Source: Bacteroides stercorirosoris | GTDB taxonomy: Bacteria > Bacteroidota > Bacteroidia > Bacteroidales > Bacteroidaceae | Direction: 5' to 3' | Length of the DNA: 64,000 bases | Assembly: GCF_900142015.1 (NCBI RefSeq) | Contig: NZ_FQZN01000009.1 | Span: forward strand, 124,001-188,000 | In this document: in pieces, positions 7,826-16,265 of the stretch | How the letters are laid out: every line of letters starts with the position of its first letter | How positions within the stretch are numbered: position 1 is the stretch's first letter | The notes under the pieces: model-generated | Seen by the model: the letters and a program-made list of their open reading frames with translations, nothing else | Told to the model about the DNA's origin: nothing | Databases searched by the model: none | Made by a program: the position numbers and the translations under genes

Positions 7826-8785
7826 CTATATAGACTTTAAAATCAACCTATTAGCTCTATCCACTATTGCGGTATCAAGTGAAGTCAGGTAAATCAATGT
7901 TGTATTCTCAGAATCATGCCCCATTCCCTCACTAATGACAGAAAGAGGAATATTCTTACTTTTAGCTACGCTTGCCCATGAGTGGCGGGCAACATACATG
8001 GTCAAGGGAATGGATATCTCCAACATTTCCCCAATAAATTTCAACTTTCTATTAACAAGATGAAGCGCATTATTGTATTGTGTCCTCTCCTTTATCCCCG
8101 CCTGGCGGATTATAGGGAGCAGATACGGAGAGTCTTGTATTACAGGATACTTATCGAGTATATCCTGCATATTTTTCTCCCATCTTATCCAAAGACGCTG
8201 TCCCGTTTTTTTACGCAAATAAGTAAGAGCCCCATTCTTCAGGTCGCTCTTCTTTAAGTAAGCCATATCAATAAATGACATCCCACGGGTATAGAAACTA
8301 AAGAGAAACATGTCACGGGCATAATCCAATAGAGGAAATGCCGACAGTTCCATGTATTTAATGCTACGGATCACTTTTAAGGGAAGCCCCCGTCTGACAG
8401 TCTTCCCGATTCCCGTATACACATATTTAAAGGGATACCTTTGTGTAGTAAATCCTCTCTCTACCGCCCTGTTGTATACGGCACGCAAAATCCGGTTATA
8501 GAAGGAAATGGTGTTCATATCCACTCCGGTGGATTTAAGGTAAGCTTCATAAGAGATCAGCAAATCTGCATCAAACTCTTCCCAAAGGATGTCTCTGTCT
8601 TGACGAAAACGCATAAAACTATTAAGTGTACTGGTGTAAGTCTCTCCGGTACGTTCTTTGCCCAATACATACATACGATGGATGATCTCTTGCATGAACG
8701 GTTGTAAAAAAGCGCCCGGTGATACACTGCCTTTTACTCGCTTACTCTCTGTAGAAGAGGATCTGAATTTTGTTTTAGATGCCAT
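7826..8785 (-). CDS. Tyrosine site-specific recombinase (putative DNA invertase)
   Basis: A 319-residue phage-integrase-family protein. The N-terminal SAM-like core-binding domain covers roughly residues 20-110 and the catalytic domain 125-315. Catalytic residues are visible: Arg167 (in YTRGMSF), Arg267 within ARHSW, and Tyr299 in TTLIYLTSLD. The end (SVISEGMGHDSENTTLIYL) is the form common in Bacteroides Tsr-type invertases that flip promoters of surface-structure operons. It lacks neighbours expected of a transposon or prophage and sits immediately beside the paired inverted sites upstream of the fimbrial genes. The likely role is inversion of the 7568-7808 segment. Target choice is inferred from proximity. 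Confidence 0.88.
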   Translation of the reverse strand: MASKTKFRSSSTESKRVKGSVSPGAFLQPFMQEIIHRMYVLGKERTGETYTSTLNSFMRFRQDRDILWEEFDADLLISYEAYLKSTGVDMNTISFYNRILRAVYNRAVERGFTTQRYPFKYVYTGIGKTVRRGLPLKVIRSIKYMELSAFPLLDYARDMFLFSFYTRGMSFIDMAYLKKSDLKNGALTYLRKKTGQRLWIRWEKNMQDILDKYPVIQDSPYLLPIIRQAGIKERTQYNNALHLVNRKLKFIGEMLEISIPLTMYVARHSWASVAKSKNIPLSVISEGMGHDSENTTLIYLTSLDTAIVDRANRLILKSI

Positions 8786-9029
8786 GAATAATAATTTTAA
8801 ATGGATAATAAAAAATATTCTAATCGTTAGATACGATCTTCATCAAGATACGGATTTATGTAACAACCTACACTAAAGAGCATTGTTTAATTAAACGTTT
8901 ATTATTAATACAAATCAGAAGGGGAAACAGATTCATAACAGTGTAGAAAGGGAACTATGCTTCTCAATGCCAGCAGCATAGGGACATGACACTTGAAACT
9001 TATTACCTTGAGAGCCGGAACTCCCTTTG

Positions 9030-9108
9030 CTTTACTGCTCAAGATGCCATCTTGTACAGTACAACATGCCATCTTGAATAACGCAAGATGCCATCTTGAG
9101 CAGTAAAG
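9030..9108. repeat. Array of three 15-bp palindromes with 22-bp period
   Basis: CAAGATG-C-CATCTTG occurs at 9040-9054 and 9084-9098, with a one-mismatch copy (CAACATGCCATCTTG) at 9062-9076, so the starts are exactly 22 bp apart. The outer parts also pair: 9030-9054 and 9084-9108 are inverted copies with a single central mismatch (TTTACTGCTC outside left, GAGCAGTAAA outside right). It lies in the 579-bp gene-poor stretch between the divergent recombinase and M20 genes. Its function is unknown; it resembles the array at 41765-41890 in design. The rest of 8786-9364 shows no convincing gene. Confidence 0.8.
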
Positions 9109-9276
9109 GTAGTCATGCTTCAGTAGATATGCAAGCTTTTTACGGGGGAAAAGTAAAGAAGGTCTTTCCGACAAACCCATAACGGCGGAGCAAATAAAGG
9201 AAAACATGAGAAGAAAAGCCGGAAAGATTTGTGGAAACGCCGGAAAGCACTGTTTCCGACGTACAAGAAAAACTAC

Positions 9277-9295
9277 GGCAAGTTGCAAACTTGCC
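9277..9295. promoter_or_regulatory. Perfect palindrome upstream of the M20 gene
   Basis: GGCAAGTT-GCA-AACTTGCC, 8-bp arms with 3-bp centre, ending 34 bp before the -7-like box of the M20 gene. An operator-type site is plausible; the binding protein is unknown. Confidence 0.45.
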
Positions 9296-9329
9296 AAACG
9301 TAAATTAAGCATATATCAGGATTTATCCA

Positions 9330-9337
9330 TAAATTTG
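9330..9337 (+). promoter_or_regulatory. -7 promoter box of the M20 hydrolase gene
   Basis: TAAATTTG matches TAnnTTTG and would place the start of transcription about 20 nt before ATG at 9365, supporting that start over the earlier in-frame ATG at 9206. No clear TTTG is found at -33. Confidence 0.5.
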
Positions 9338-9364
9338 CATTTTGATAACTTATTTGAGAAAGAT

Positions 9365-10450
9365 ATGACTTACGATATACCTACAATGGTTTCCGAAGCA
9401 ACCGGAGTCCTCAAGTCTCTGATTGCGATCCCTTCTCTTAGCCGCGATGAAGAAAAAGCGGCAGACTACCTGCAGAATTATATTGAGCTACAGGGCATGG
9501 CAACCGGCCGCAAGGGTAATAATGTCTGGTGCCTCAGTCCGATGTTCGACCTGAACAAGCCAACCCTACTGTTGAACTCACACATTGATACCGTAAAGGC
9601 TGTAAACGGCTGGCGAAAAGCCCCGTTCACCCCTACAATAGAAAGTAACGGCAAACTATACGGATTGGGCAGCAACGATGCAGGCGCAAGTGTAGTCAGC
9701 CTGTTGCAGGTATTTCTGCAACTCTGCCGTACGACGCAAAAGTATAATTTGATTTATCTGGCTTCCTGCGAAGAAGAAGTTTCCGGGAAAGGTGGTATCG
9801 AGTGTGTATTGCCTGAACTACCTCCTATCAGCTTTGCTATTGTCGGGGAACCGACCGAGATGCAGCCCGCTATTGCTGAAAAAGGATTAATGGTACTGGA
9901 CGTGACCGCTTACGGTAAAGCCGGACATGCCGCACGAAATGAAGGAGACAATGCTATATATAAGGTATTGGAGGATATCGCCTGGTTCCGCGACTACAAA
10001 TTTGAAAAAGTATCCCCGCTACTGGGTCCTGTAAAGATGAGTGTAACGCAGATCAATGCAGGCACGCAACACAATGTCATTCCCGACCGCTGCGCTTTTG
10101 TGGTAGATATCCGCAGTAACGAGTGTTATAGCAATCAGGAACTGTTTACTGAAATACAAAAACATATTTCTTGCGAAGCTAAAGCACGTTCTTTCCGTTT
10201 GAGTTCTTCTCACGTGGAAGAACAGCACCCGATAGTGCAACGTGCCGTTGTCATGGGACGTGTACCTTTCGGCTCCCCCACTCTTTCAGACCAGGCCCTG
10301 ATGTCATTTCCTTCCCTCAAAATGGGACCGGGAAAGAGCAGCCGCTCCCATACGGCAGATGAATTCATTTTCATTCAGGAGATAGAAGAAGCGATCAGAT
10401 TGTATATTGAGCTGCTGGACGGAGCAAGCATTGAACAAAACCATACCTGA
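9365..10450 (+). CDS. M20 family metallo-hydrolase, acetylornithine deacetylase-like
   Basis: A 361-residue peptidase M20/ArgE/DapE-type zinc enzyme. His73 and Asp75 lie in NSHIDTV, the metal-bridging Asp in GLGSNDAGAS, the general base pair Glu136-Glu137 in CEEEVSG, another ligand in GEPTEMQ, and the last His in SRSHTADEF. Length is normal for the family. The internal ATG at 9365 is used: the 53 extra residues possible upstream are Lys/Arg-rich and unlike the family, and a -7 box lies between. In Bacteroides, homologues are usually annotated as ArgE, deacylating N-acetyl- or N-succinyl-ornithine in arginine synthesis; no arginine genes adjoin it here, so the substrate is not certain. It converges on the EnvC-like gene with a 4-bp gap. 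Confidence 0.88.
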   Translation: MTYDIPTMVSEATGVLKSLIAIPSLSRDEEKAADYLQNYIELQGMATGRKGNNVWCLSPMFDLNKPTLLLNSHIDTVKAVNGWRKAPFTPTIESNGKLYGLGSNDAGASVVSLLQVFLQLCRTTQKYNLIYLASCEEEVSGKGGIECVLPELPPISFAIVGEPTEMQPAIAEKGLMVLDVTAYGKAGHAARNEGDNAIYKVLEDIAWFRDYKFEKVSPLLGPVKMSVTQINAGTQHNVIPDRCAFVVDIRSNECYSNQELFTEIQKHISCEAKARSFRLSSSHVEEQHPIVQRAVVMGRVPFGSPTLSDQALMSFPSLKMGPGKSSRSHTADEFIFIQEIEEAIRLYIELLDGASIEQNHT

Positions 10451-10454
10451 TATG

Positions 10455-11768
10455 CTACCTATTCAGCCACGGCTCCGGATTCAGTTTCTCCTTCTCCTTC
10501 CTCAACTGGAAGTGCAGCACTGTGCGCCCATTGTCCGCACCATCGGAGAATACTTGTCCGAGGGTCTGCCGGGTAGTTACAGTATCTCCCGTCTTCACTG
10601 AAGCGGAAGCCAGGTTACAATAAACGGAAATATAGTTTCCATGGCGGATAAGAATGTTGAAAAGTCCGTTCAGTTGGAAAACAGCAGCTACCTTTCCATC
10701 AAAGATAGCACGCGCCTGTGCACCGGGCTTACCTTGAATGTCTATCCCTTTATTATCCAGTTTCACATTACGAAGCCCCTCTACAGAATACTGACCGTAG
10801 CGGCTGGTAATGATATACGGCCCGGTAATAGGCATTGGCAACTTACCACGGTTGCCCACAAAACTACCGGATAATTCCCGGTCTGCCTTATCCATTGTAT
10901 AGGTTTCGAGAGGTGCCGCTTTCTTGGCGGTGGCTGCTTCGGAAGAAGAAGTTGCAGCCGGTTTCGTTTCTTTTGCAGCAGCCTTCTTGCGGGCAGCAGC
11001 TTCCTTACGGGCCTCTTCTGCAGCACGTTTACGGGCTTTCTCTATTTCTTCGGCTATCAGACGATCGATACGGGCATTCAGTTGATTGGCTTCCTTGCGT
11101 TTCTTGTTCAGTTCATTTTGCAGACCACGCTGTTTCTTTTGCAGGTTGGCAACCAATGTTTTCTTCTCCTTTTCCTGAGTTTCCAACTTTTCCTTCTCTA
11201 CTTCGCGCTCTTTCAGCAAATTGACTTTCGCTTTCTTCACCTGTTGGAGTTCCGTCTTCTTCTGGTTGACCTGTTCCTGCTTCTTCAGAATTTCTTCACC
11301 CTGAAGACGTTGATAATCGGCATACTCGCGCACATAGCGCAGACGACGATAAGTCTGCGAGAAGGTCTTGGCTGAAAGGATAAACAGAAGTTTGTCCTGA
11401 ACGGAACGGTTCTTATACAGATACTGAACAGAAGACTCATATTTCTTCTTCTTATCTTTCAGGTCATTTTCGAGGCGGACTAACTGGCGTTCCAGTTTGG
11501 AGAGTTCGCGGTCGATAGTCTCCATATCATTATTGATGGCAAGAATATACCGTTTCCGTTCTTCGATTTGTCCGGTAAGGGCAGCAAGCCCGTTCAACTG
11601 GCTTCCCACATCTTTCTTTGTAGTGTTCAAGAGTGTTTCCGACTCGGCAATCTGCTTTTGCAAAGCACCCCGCTTACTCTCCAACTCCTTAATCATCTTG
11701 TTGGATTGGGCGCAAAGCGGCATAGCCAGACAGAAACAACCTATGAAGATACAAAGAAAATGTTTCAT
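10455..11768 (-). CDS. EnvC-like murein hydrolase activator (coiled coil plus M23/LytM)
   Basis: A 437-residue exported protein: signal peptide at 1-20, long coiled coil about 22-255 (heptads rich in Lys, Glu, Gln), an Ala/Lys linker, and a C-terminal M23/LytM domain (ITSRYGQYSVEG onward). The zinc ligands are incomplete: the HxGxD position reads NKGIDIQG without the His, and the HxH position reads VLHFQ. The domain therefore probably lacks hydrolase activity and acts, as in E. coli EnvC, by activating amidases for septal wall splitting. Its start overlaps the stop of the DUF4292 gene by 4 bp, giving translational coupling in the operon dut-TPR-DUF4292-EnvC. Confidence 0.88.
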   Translation of the reverse strand: MKHFLCIFIGCFCLAMPLCAQSNKMIKELESKRGALQKQIAESETLLNTTKKDVGSQLNGLAALTGQIEERKRYILAINNDMETIDRELSKLERQLVRLENDLKDKKKKYESSVQYLYKNRSVQDKLLFILSAKTFSQTYRRLRYVREYADYQRLQGEEILKKQEQVNQKKTELQQVKKAKVNLLKEREVEKEKLETQEKEKKTLVANLQKKQRGLQNELNKKRKEANQLNARIDRLIAEEIEKARKRAAEEARKEAAARKKAAAKETKPAATSSSEAATAKKAAPLETYTMDKADRELSGSFVGNRGKLPMPITGPYIITSRYGQYSVEGLRNVKLDNKGIDIQGKPGAQARAIFDGKVAAVFQLNGLFNILIRHGNYISVYCNLASASVKTGDTVTTRQTLGQVFSDGADNGRTVLHFQLRKEKEKLNPEPWLNR

Positions 11769-12355
11769 AACTTCGCCAGCATCTCTAAAAGTTCAGTCCA
11801 TTCTACTTTCGCATAGCGGGAAGACACTTGAGTGGGCGTCAGCGATATCTCTTTGTTGGAAAAGTCCGAAAGAACGATTTTTCCTTTTTCTAAAGAAGGG
11901 ATACCCAGTTCTTTACCTGTCAAAGAAGTTTTCCCTCCGGGTTTGGAGGCATCAAAAAGCATCTTCTCCAAGTGGGCAAAGTCCGCTTTCTTGGGCAGGA
12001 TGTCTTTCAGTTCCTTGCGTGAGGCCTGCACGTAACGTTTCCCCATGCGGTCTATCACCAATACATCATCGGGAGTGATTTCCAGACGGGCTATTTCGCT
12101 ACGGATAATCGGCATAAGAAAGGAAAGCTGCATCCGTTCACCACTGACGAGCTTCATAGTGCCGTTCACCGTAATAGAGCCACCCTTATTGGGAATGGTC
12201 AGCTGCACTTTAGAGGATAGATAACGGGGTTCTCCCAATGATGAAGTCGCTTTCCGGGAAGTCTTACAGCCGGAAAGCCCTACCACCAAACTCAGGAGAA
12301 GCAAGAGGGGCAGGATGCGCCCCGCTGCCTTGTATTTGCAGTATAATGATTTCAT
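11765..12355 (-). CDS. DUF4292 lipoprotein
   Basis: A 196-residue protein with a lipoprotein signal peptide (VVGLSGC lipobox near residue 30) and a beta-rich domain (SSKVQLTIPNKGGSITVNGT) of the DUF4292 type, a family with a LolA/LolB-like fold found throughout Bacteroidetes. It overlaps both neighbours by 4 bp, placed between a large TPR lipoprotein and the EnvC-like activator. This arrangement suggests an envelope function, perhaps lipoprotein handling or wall remodelling, but the specific role is not known. Confidence 0.85.
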   Translation of the reverse strand: MKSLYCKYKAAGRILPLLLLLSLVVGLSGCKTSRKATSSLGEPRYLSSKVQLTIPNKGGSITVNGTMKLVSGERMQLSFLMPIIRSEIARLEITPDDVLVIDRMGKRYVQASRKELKDILPKKADFAHLEKMLFDASKPGGKTSLTGKELGIPSLEKGKIVLSDFSNKEISLTPTQVSSRYAKVEWTELLEMLAKL

Positions 12356-14112
12356 TCTGATATATATTTCTTTCTCTCAATCTTCTTCTTCAGCATCTTG
12401 GATTCGCTGCCCATCTCCTGGGCTTGCTTCCAATACTTCAAAGCGCCATCCACGTCGCCGGTCATGTAGTAGATGTCACCGCAATGCTCTACAATGGTAT
12501 CGCTCTCATCACCTTTGTTCTTCATGGCATCGTCTATGTAGAGGCGAGCCTCGGCATAATTGCCTTTCTCAAACAATATCCAGGCATAAGTATCCAGATA
12601 AGTAGAGTTGTTCGGTTCGGCTTTCACCGTTCTATAGCTCATCTCTTCTGCCTTATCCAGATCACGACGCTCCAGAGAGAGGTAATAGGCGTAGTTATTC
12701 AATGCTCCGATATTGGCGGAATTGTAAACCAATGCAGAGTCGTATGCGGCATAGGCTTCGGTATTCATCTTCTTCGTATGATAGATGTCGCCCATGATGG
12801 CATAAAAATCCGAAACGACTTCTTTTTTACTGTTTTCCGTGATGTTCTCCAACGCTTTCTTGCAGACGGCAAGTGCATCGTCGGTACGTTCCGCCTGGTT
12901 GTAGCCTATCGCAAGATAGAAATAAAATTCCAGCATTTCGGGGTTTGACTCGACGCCTGCCTCGCACAAGCGGATAATCTCCTGATAATCTTCCTTGCTG
13001 ACAGCTTCACCAAGAAGCATCATGCGGGCGGCGGTATTGGTAGGGTCGATATCCAAAACCTGTTTCAGCACTGGAAGTGATTCTTTATTCATCTTTTTGG
13101 AAAGAAGATATTGGACGTAAAGCATAGGCATCTGCGCGTCATCCTGGTCTTGCTCCAAAATGCGGTCGAACAAGGTAATAACACGGGTGCTGTCCCGGCC
13201 CGCCCTTTCATTCTCAACGACAAACTGGCGCATAACGTTCAGTTTCGTATCCGAAGGAACTTTCTTGTTCAGCAAGAGAGTGTCCAATTGTTGTTCGTAG
13301 AGTTCTTTCTGTCCGGTCTGTTCATAGTAGGAAGCCAGCGAATACATGGCCATCGCATTGTCCGGTTCGGCAGCAAGCACTTTCTTATACAGATTATAAG
13401 CCTCTTCCTTTTTCCCGTTCTGCATATAAACATCACCCAGCACCACTTGATAGCGCACATCCATCGGATATTCTTCTACCAGACTTTCTATTTCACGGAA
13501 AGCGCTCTGATTATCTTTCATCTGCAAATAGATACGGAATTTCTCCATACTGAGTTGCTCGTTCTTCCCCATCTTTTCTTCCAGACGGTCCAGAGTGGCA
13601 ATCACTTTTCCGTAATCTTCCAGACCGTTATAAATCTCCAGCAAACTATACAGGGGATCCATCTTGTCCGAGAAACGGACAGACATACTTTCCAGCAAGT
13701 CAGTAGCTTTCTGCATTTCATTCTGCTGCTGATAAAGGCTTGCCAATCCCTGGCTATACCAATAATTATCCGGATCATTCTCCACCGCTTTCTCCAAAGC
13801 AGCCTGCCCTTGAGGAAGCTGTTTGAGGAACATATAATACTGTGAGATTTCATATAGAGCCGATGAAGCGTTCGGATTGATAGCCAGGCAGTGCTTCAGC
13901 AAGTCGAAAGCCGCACCATAATCCTTTTGCATCTTCAAGCGGGACGCTTCCAGAAAGAAGTAATCGTATTTACGCTGTTCTTCGGGCGCAAGCACAACCT
14001 GCGCCTTAGCTCCTTTCCGCTGTTTCTTCCCTCCCTGGCGGGAAGTGCCGCACGATATGAGCACCGCGCACAGTACGAAAAGCGATAATATCTTAAATTT
14101 TATCCTCATCAT
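12352..14112 (-). CDS. TPR-repeat lipoprotein
   Basis: A 586-residue protein with a lipoprotein signal (AVLISCGTS lipobox) and about a dozen tetratricopeptide repeats across residues 45-575, for example ALEKAVENDPDNYWYSQGLA and NNYAYYLSLERRDLDKAEEM. TPR arrays bind protein partners; here the protein would face the periplasm from a lipid anchor. It overlaps the DUF4292 gene by 4 bp and follows dut by 59 bp. No catalytic motif is visible, so it probably acts as a scaffold with the two downstream products. Confidence 0.88.
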   Translation of the reverse strand: MMRIKFKILSLFVLCAVLISCGTSRQGGKKQRKGAKAQVVLAPEEQRKYDYFFLEASRLKMQKDYGAAFDLLKHCLAINPNASSALYEISQYYMFLKQLPQGQAALEKAVENDPDNYWYSQGLASLYQQQNEMQKATDLLESMSVRFSDKMDPLYSLLEIYNGLEDYGKVIATLDRLEEKMGKNEQLSMEKFRIYLQMKDNQSAFREIESLVEEYPMDVRYQVVLGDVYMQNGKKEEAYNLYKKVLAAEPDNAMAMYSLASYYEQTGQKELYEQQLDTLLLNKKVPSDTKLNVMRQFVVENERAGRDSTRVITLFDRILEQDQDDAQMPMLYVQYLLSKKMNKESLPVLKQVLDIDPTNTAARMMLLGEAVSKEDYQEIIRLCEAGVESNPEMLEFYFYLAIGYNQAERTDDALAVCKKALENITENSKKEVVSDFYAIMGDIYHTKKMNTEAYAAYDSALVYNSANIGALNNYAYYLSLERRDLDKAEEMSYRTVKAEPNNSTYLDTYAWILFEKGNYAEARLYIDDAMKNKGDESDTIVEHCGDIYYMTGDVDGALKYWKQAQEMGSESKMLKKKIERKKYISE

Positions 14113-14145
14113 CTCAGTTATTAATTGTCACATTGTATTCCCCCT

Positions 14146-14173
14146 AATTGTCAATTGTTAATTGTCAATTGTT
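14146..14173. repeat. Two tandem 14-bp AT-rich repeats
   Basis: AATTGTCAATTGTT at 14146-14159 and 14160-14173, in the dut-TPR spacer and touching the dut stop codon. Each unit is largely palindromic. Confidence 0.7.
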
Positions 14174-14606
14174 ACACCCCTGTATGACCGAAACCACCGG
14201 CACCACGCACAGTTTCGTCCAGCGCTTCCACTTCCTGCCATACGGCCTGTTCATGGCGCGCTATCACCATTTGCGCTATGCGTTCCCCGTCTTCTATCAC
14301 AAATGTATCCGATGAAAGGTTCACAAGAATGACACAAACTTCACCCCGGTAATCTGCATCGATGGTTCCCGGAGAGTTCAGCACCGTAATACCTTTCTTG
14401 ATGGCCAGGCCACTGCGTGGGCGAACTTGCGCCTCGAAACCGGGAGGCAGGGCGATATATAGTCCCGTAGGTACCAGGCAGCGTTGCATCGGAGCTAACG
14501 AAATGGGTTCTGAAAGATTAGCACGGATGTCCATTCCTGCGGACAGTTCGGTGGCATAAGCCGGAAGCGGATGTTTCGATTTATTAATGATTTGTACGTT
14601 CATCAT
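14172..14606 (-). CDS. dut: dUTP diphosphatase
   Basis: A 144-residue trimeric-type dUTPase, the usual length, with all five motifs in order: AGMDIRA, PRSGLA (residues about 64-69), the uracil-binding [18 protein letters not shown], and the flexible C-terminal [10 protein letters not shown] arm that closes over the phosphates. It hydrolyses dUTP to dUMP and pyrophosphate, lowering uracil incorporation and feeding dTMP synthesis. It is the first gene of the dut-TPR-DUF4292-EnvC operon and is divergent from dgt, another dNTP-pool enzyme, across a long inverted repeat. Start may be either of two adjacent Met codons. Confidence 0.96.
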   Translation of the reverse strand: MMNVQIINKSKHPLPAYATELSAGMDIRANLSEPISLAPMQRCLVPTGLYIALPPGFEAQVRPRSGLAIKKGITVLNSPGTIDADYRGEVCVILVNLSSDTFVIEDGERIAQMVIARHEQAVWQEVEALDETVRGAGGFGHTGV

Positions 14607-14609
14607 TTT

Positions 14610-14785
14610 ATTTACGATTAGACAATTTACAATTTACGATTGAAGTTAGATTTTGTTCTTTACAACTCCTCTATTCATTTCGTATTTAATGGGGCGAAAA
14701 TACGGATTTTAGGGCGGAATATCATACATTTGCAGTTAAATATTAGTAACTTCAATCGTAAATTGTAAATCGTCTAATCGTAAAT
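14610..14785. repeat. 38-bp inverted repeat flanking the dut-dgt promoter region
   Basis: 14610-14647 and 14748-14785 are reverse complements over 38 bp with one mismatch, separated by 100 bp. Each arm contains two copies of an ATTTACGATT-like motif. The spacer holds a -7-like box TACATTTG at 14725-14732 directed at dgt. No recombinase adjoins it, so it may be a long hairpin or a dispersed intergenic repeat rather than an invertible element. Confidence 0.8.
14725..14732 (+). promoter_or_regulatory. -7 box of dgt
   Basis: TACATTTG matches TAnnTTTG and points at dgt 63 bp away. No clear TTTG lies at the expected distance upstream. Confidence 0.45.
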
Positions 14786-14794
14786 TTCATAAAG

Positions 14795-16120
14795 ATGAAC
14801 TGGAATACCCTCATATCTGCCAAACGCTTCGGACTGGAAGAGTTTCACCAGGAGCGTCACGAAAACCGTTCGGAATTTCAGCGGGATTATGACCGTCTCG
14901 TCTTCTCCGCACCTTTCCGCCGCTTGCAGAACAAGACACAAGTTTTCCCCTTACCGGGTAGTATCTTCGTACACAACCGTCTGACGCATAGCCTGGAAGT
15001 TTCCTGCGTAGGCCGTTCGTTGGGAAATGATGTCGCTAAAGCCATTCTTACCCGTCAGCCCGAATTGAAAGATTCGTATTTACCCGAAATAGGTTCCATC
15101 GTATCGGCAGCCTGCCTGGCGCACGATCTGGGAAATCCACCTTTCGGCCACTCCGGAGAACGAGCCATCTCCACTTTCTTCTCCGAAGGAAAAGGCATGA
15201 CTCTGAAAGGACAACTGCCCGCAGAGCAATGGGAGGACCTGACACACTTCGAAGGAAATGCCAATGCTTTCAGATTACTTACCCACCAGTTTGAAGGAAG
15301 ACGCAAAGGAGGCTTCGTTTTAACCTATTCCACCCTGGCCAGCATCGTCAAATACCCCTTTTCATCGAGTTTAGCGGGTAAGAAATCGAAGTTCGGCTTC
15401 TTCACCACAGAGGAAGATAGTTTCCGCCGGATAGCCGAAGAACTGGGTATGAAAAAGCTGAATGACGCTCCGCTGAAATATGCCCGTCATCCATTGGTCT
15501 ATCTGGTAGAGGCAGCGGACGACATCTGCTACCAGATGATGGATATTGAAGACGCACACAAACTGAAGATACTTACCACCCGGGAGACACAAGATTTACT
15601 TCTCTCCTATTTCCCCGAAGAGCGCAAAGCACACATGCTTAAAACGTTGGACTTTGTTAGTGATGTCAATGAGCAGATTGCCTATCTACGTTCCTGTGTC
15701 ATCGGCCTGCTGATTCAGGAATGTACCCAAGCCTTCCTGAACCATGAAGAACAGATATTGGAGGGAGAGTTCGAAGGAAGCCTCATCAAGCACATCTCCG
15801 AATTGCCTGCCGGTGCCTATAAGCACAGTGCAGCCATCTCCCTGGAGAAGATTTACCGTTCACGGGATGTACTGGACATTGAACTTGCCGGTTTCCGCAT
15901 CATCAGTACTTTGCTCGATCTGATGATTGATGCCGTCTGTTCACCGGAAAAGGCTTACTCGCAGTTGCTCATCAACCGGGTATCCAATCAATATAACATA
16001 AAAGCGCCCGTACTCTATGAAAGAATACAGGCGGTATTGGATTACATTTCCGGTATGACGGATGTCTTCGCACTCGATCTTTACAGGAAGATAAACGGGA
16101 ACAGCCTTCCGGCAGTATAG
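14795..16120 (+). CDS. dgt: dGTP triphosphohydrolase-like HD protein
   Basis: A 441-residue HD-superfamily dNTPase. The N-terminus carries RRLQNKTQVFPLP and the first ligand His65 in RLTHSLEV; the HD pair is His110-Asp111 in AHDLGNPPFGHSGE. The later Asp ligand lies in LVEAADDICYQMMDIED. Length and the NPPFGHSGE motif match dGTPases of the E. coli Dgt type. It would cleave dGTP (or other dNTPs) to the nucleoside and tripolyphosphate. Divergent from dut, so both pool-controlling enzymes share one intergenic region. Confidence 0.93.
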   Translation: MNWNTLISAKRFGLEEFHQERHENRSEFQRDYDRLVFSAPFRRLQNKTQVFPLPGSIFVHNRLTHSLEVSCVGRSLGNDVAKAILTRQPELKDSYLPEIGSIVSAACLAHDLGNPPFGHSGERAISTFFSEGKGMTLKGQLPAEQWEDLTHFEGNANAFRLLTHQFEGRRKGGFVLTYSTLASIVKYPFSSSLAGKKSKFGFFTTEEDSFRRIAEELGMKKLNDAPLKYARHPLVYLVEAADDICYQMMDIEDAHKLKILTTRETQDLLLSYFPEERKAHMLKTLDFVSDVNEQIAYLRSCVIGLLIQECTQAFLNHEEQILEGEFEGSLIKHISELPAGAYKHSAAISLEKIYRSRDVLDIELAGFRIISTLLDLMIDAVCSPEKAYSQLLINRVSNQYNIKAPVLYERIQAVLDYISGMTDVFALDLYRKINGNSLPAV

Positions 16121-16223
16121 AAAACATATCCAATAATGTCTATTTTGCGTTCAAAAATATCTAATATTGGCTTTTAGCGATTCCAGGTTACGAGCATCAT
16201 TACCAACATGTTGAAAATTACTT

Positions 16224-16231
16224 TATATTTG
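16224..16231 (+). promoter_or_regulatory. -7 box of the GH95 gene
   Basis: TATATTTG, 34 bp before the GH95 start; no standard -33 partner was found, so an activator may be required. Confidence 0.4.
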
Positions 16232-16265
16232 TCAGAGTTTTCACTTTGTTAAATATAACGCGATC

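Noticed and set aside
8905..9312. 135-aa minus-strand ORF covering the 22-bp palindrome array
   Set aside because: Cys/Trp-rich low-quality translation, periodic only because of the DNA repeats, no ribosome site or family resemblance; treated as spurious.
13111..13845. 244-aa plus-strand ORF
   Set aside because: Antisense within the TPR lipoprotein gene; shadow.
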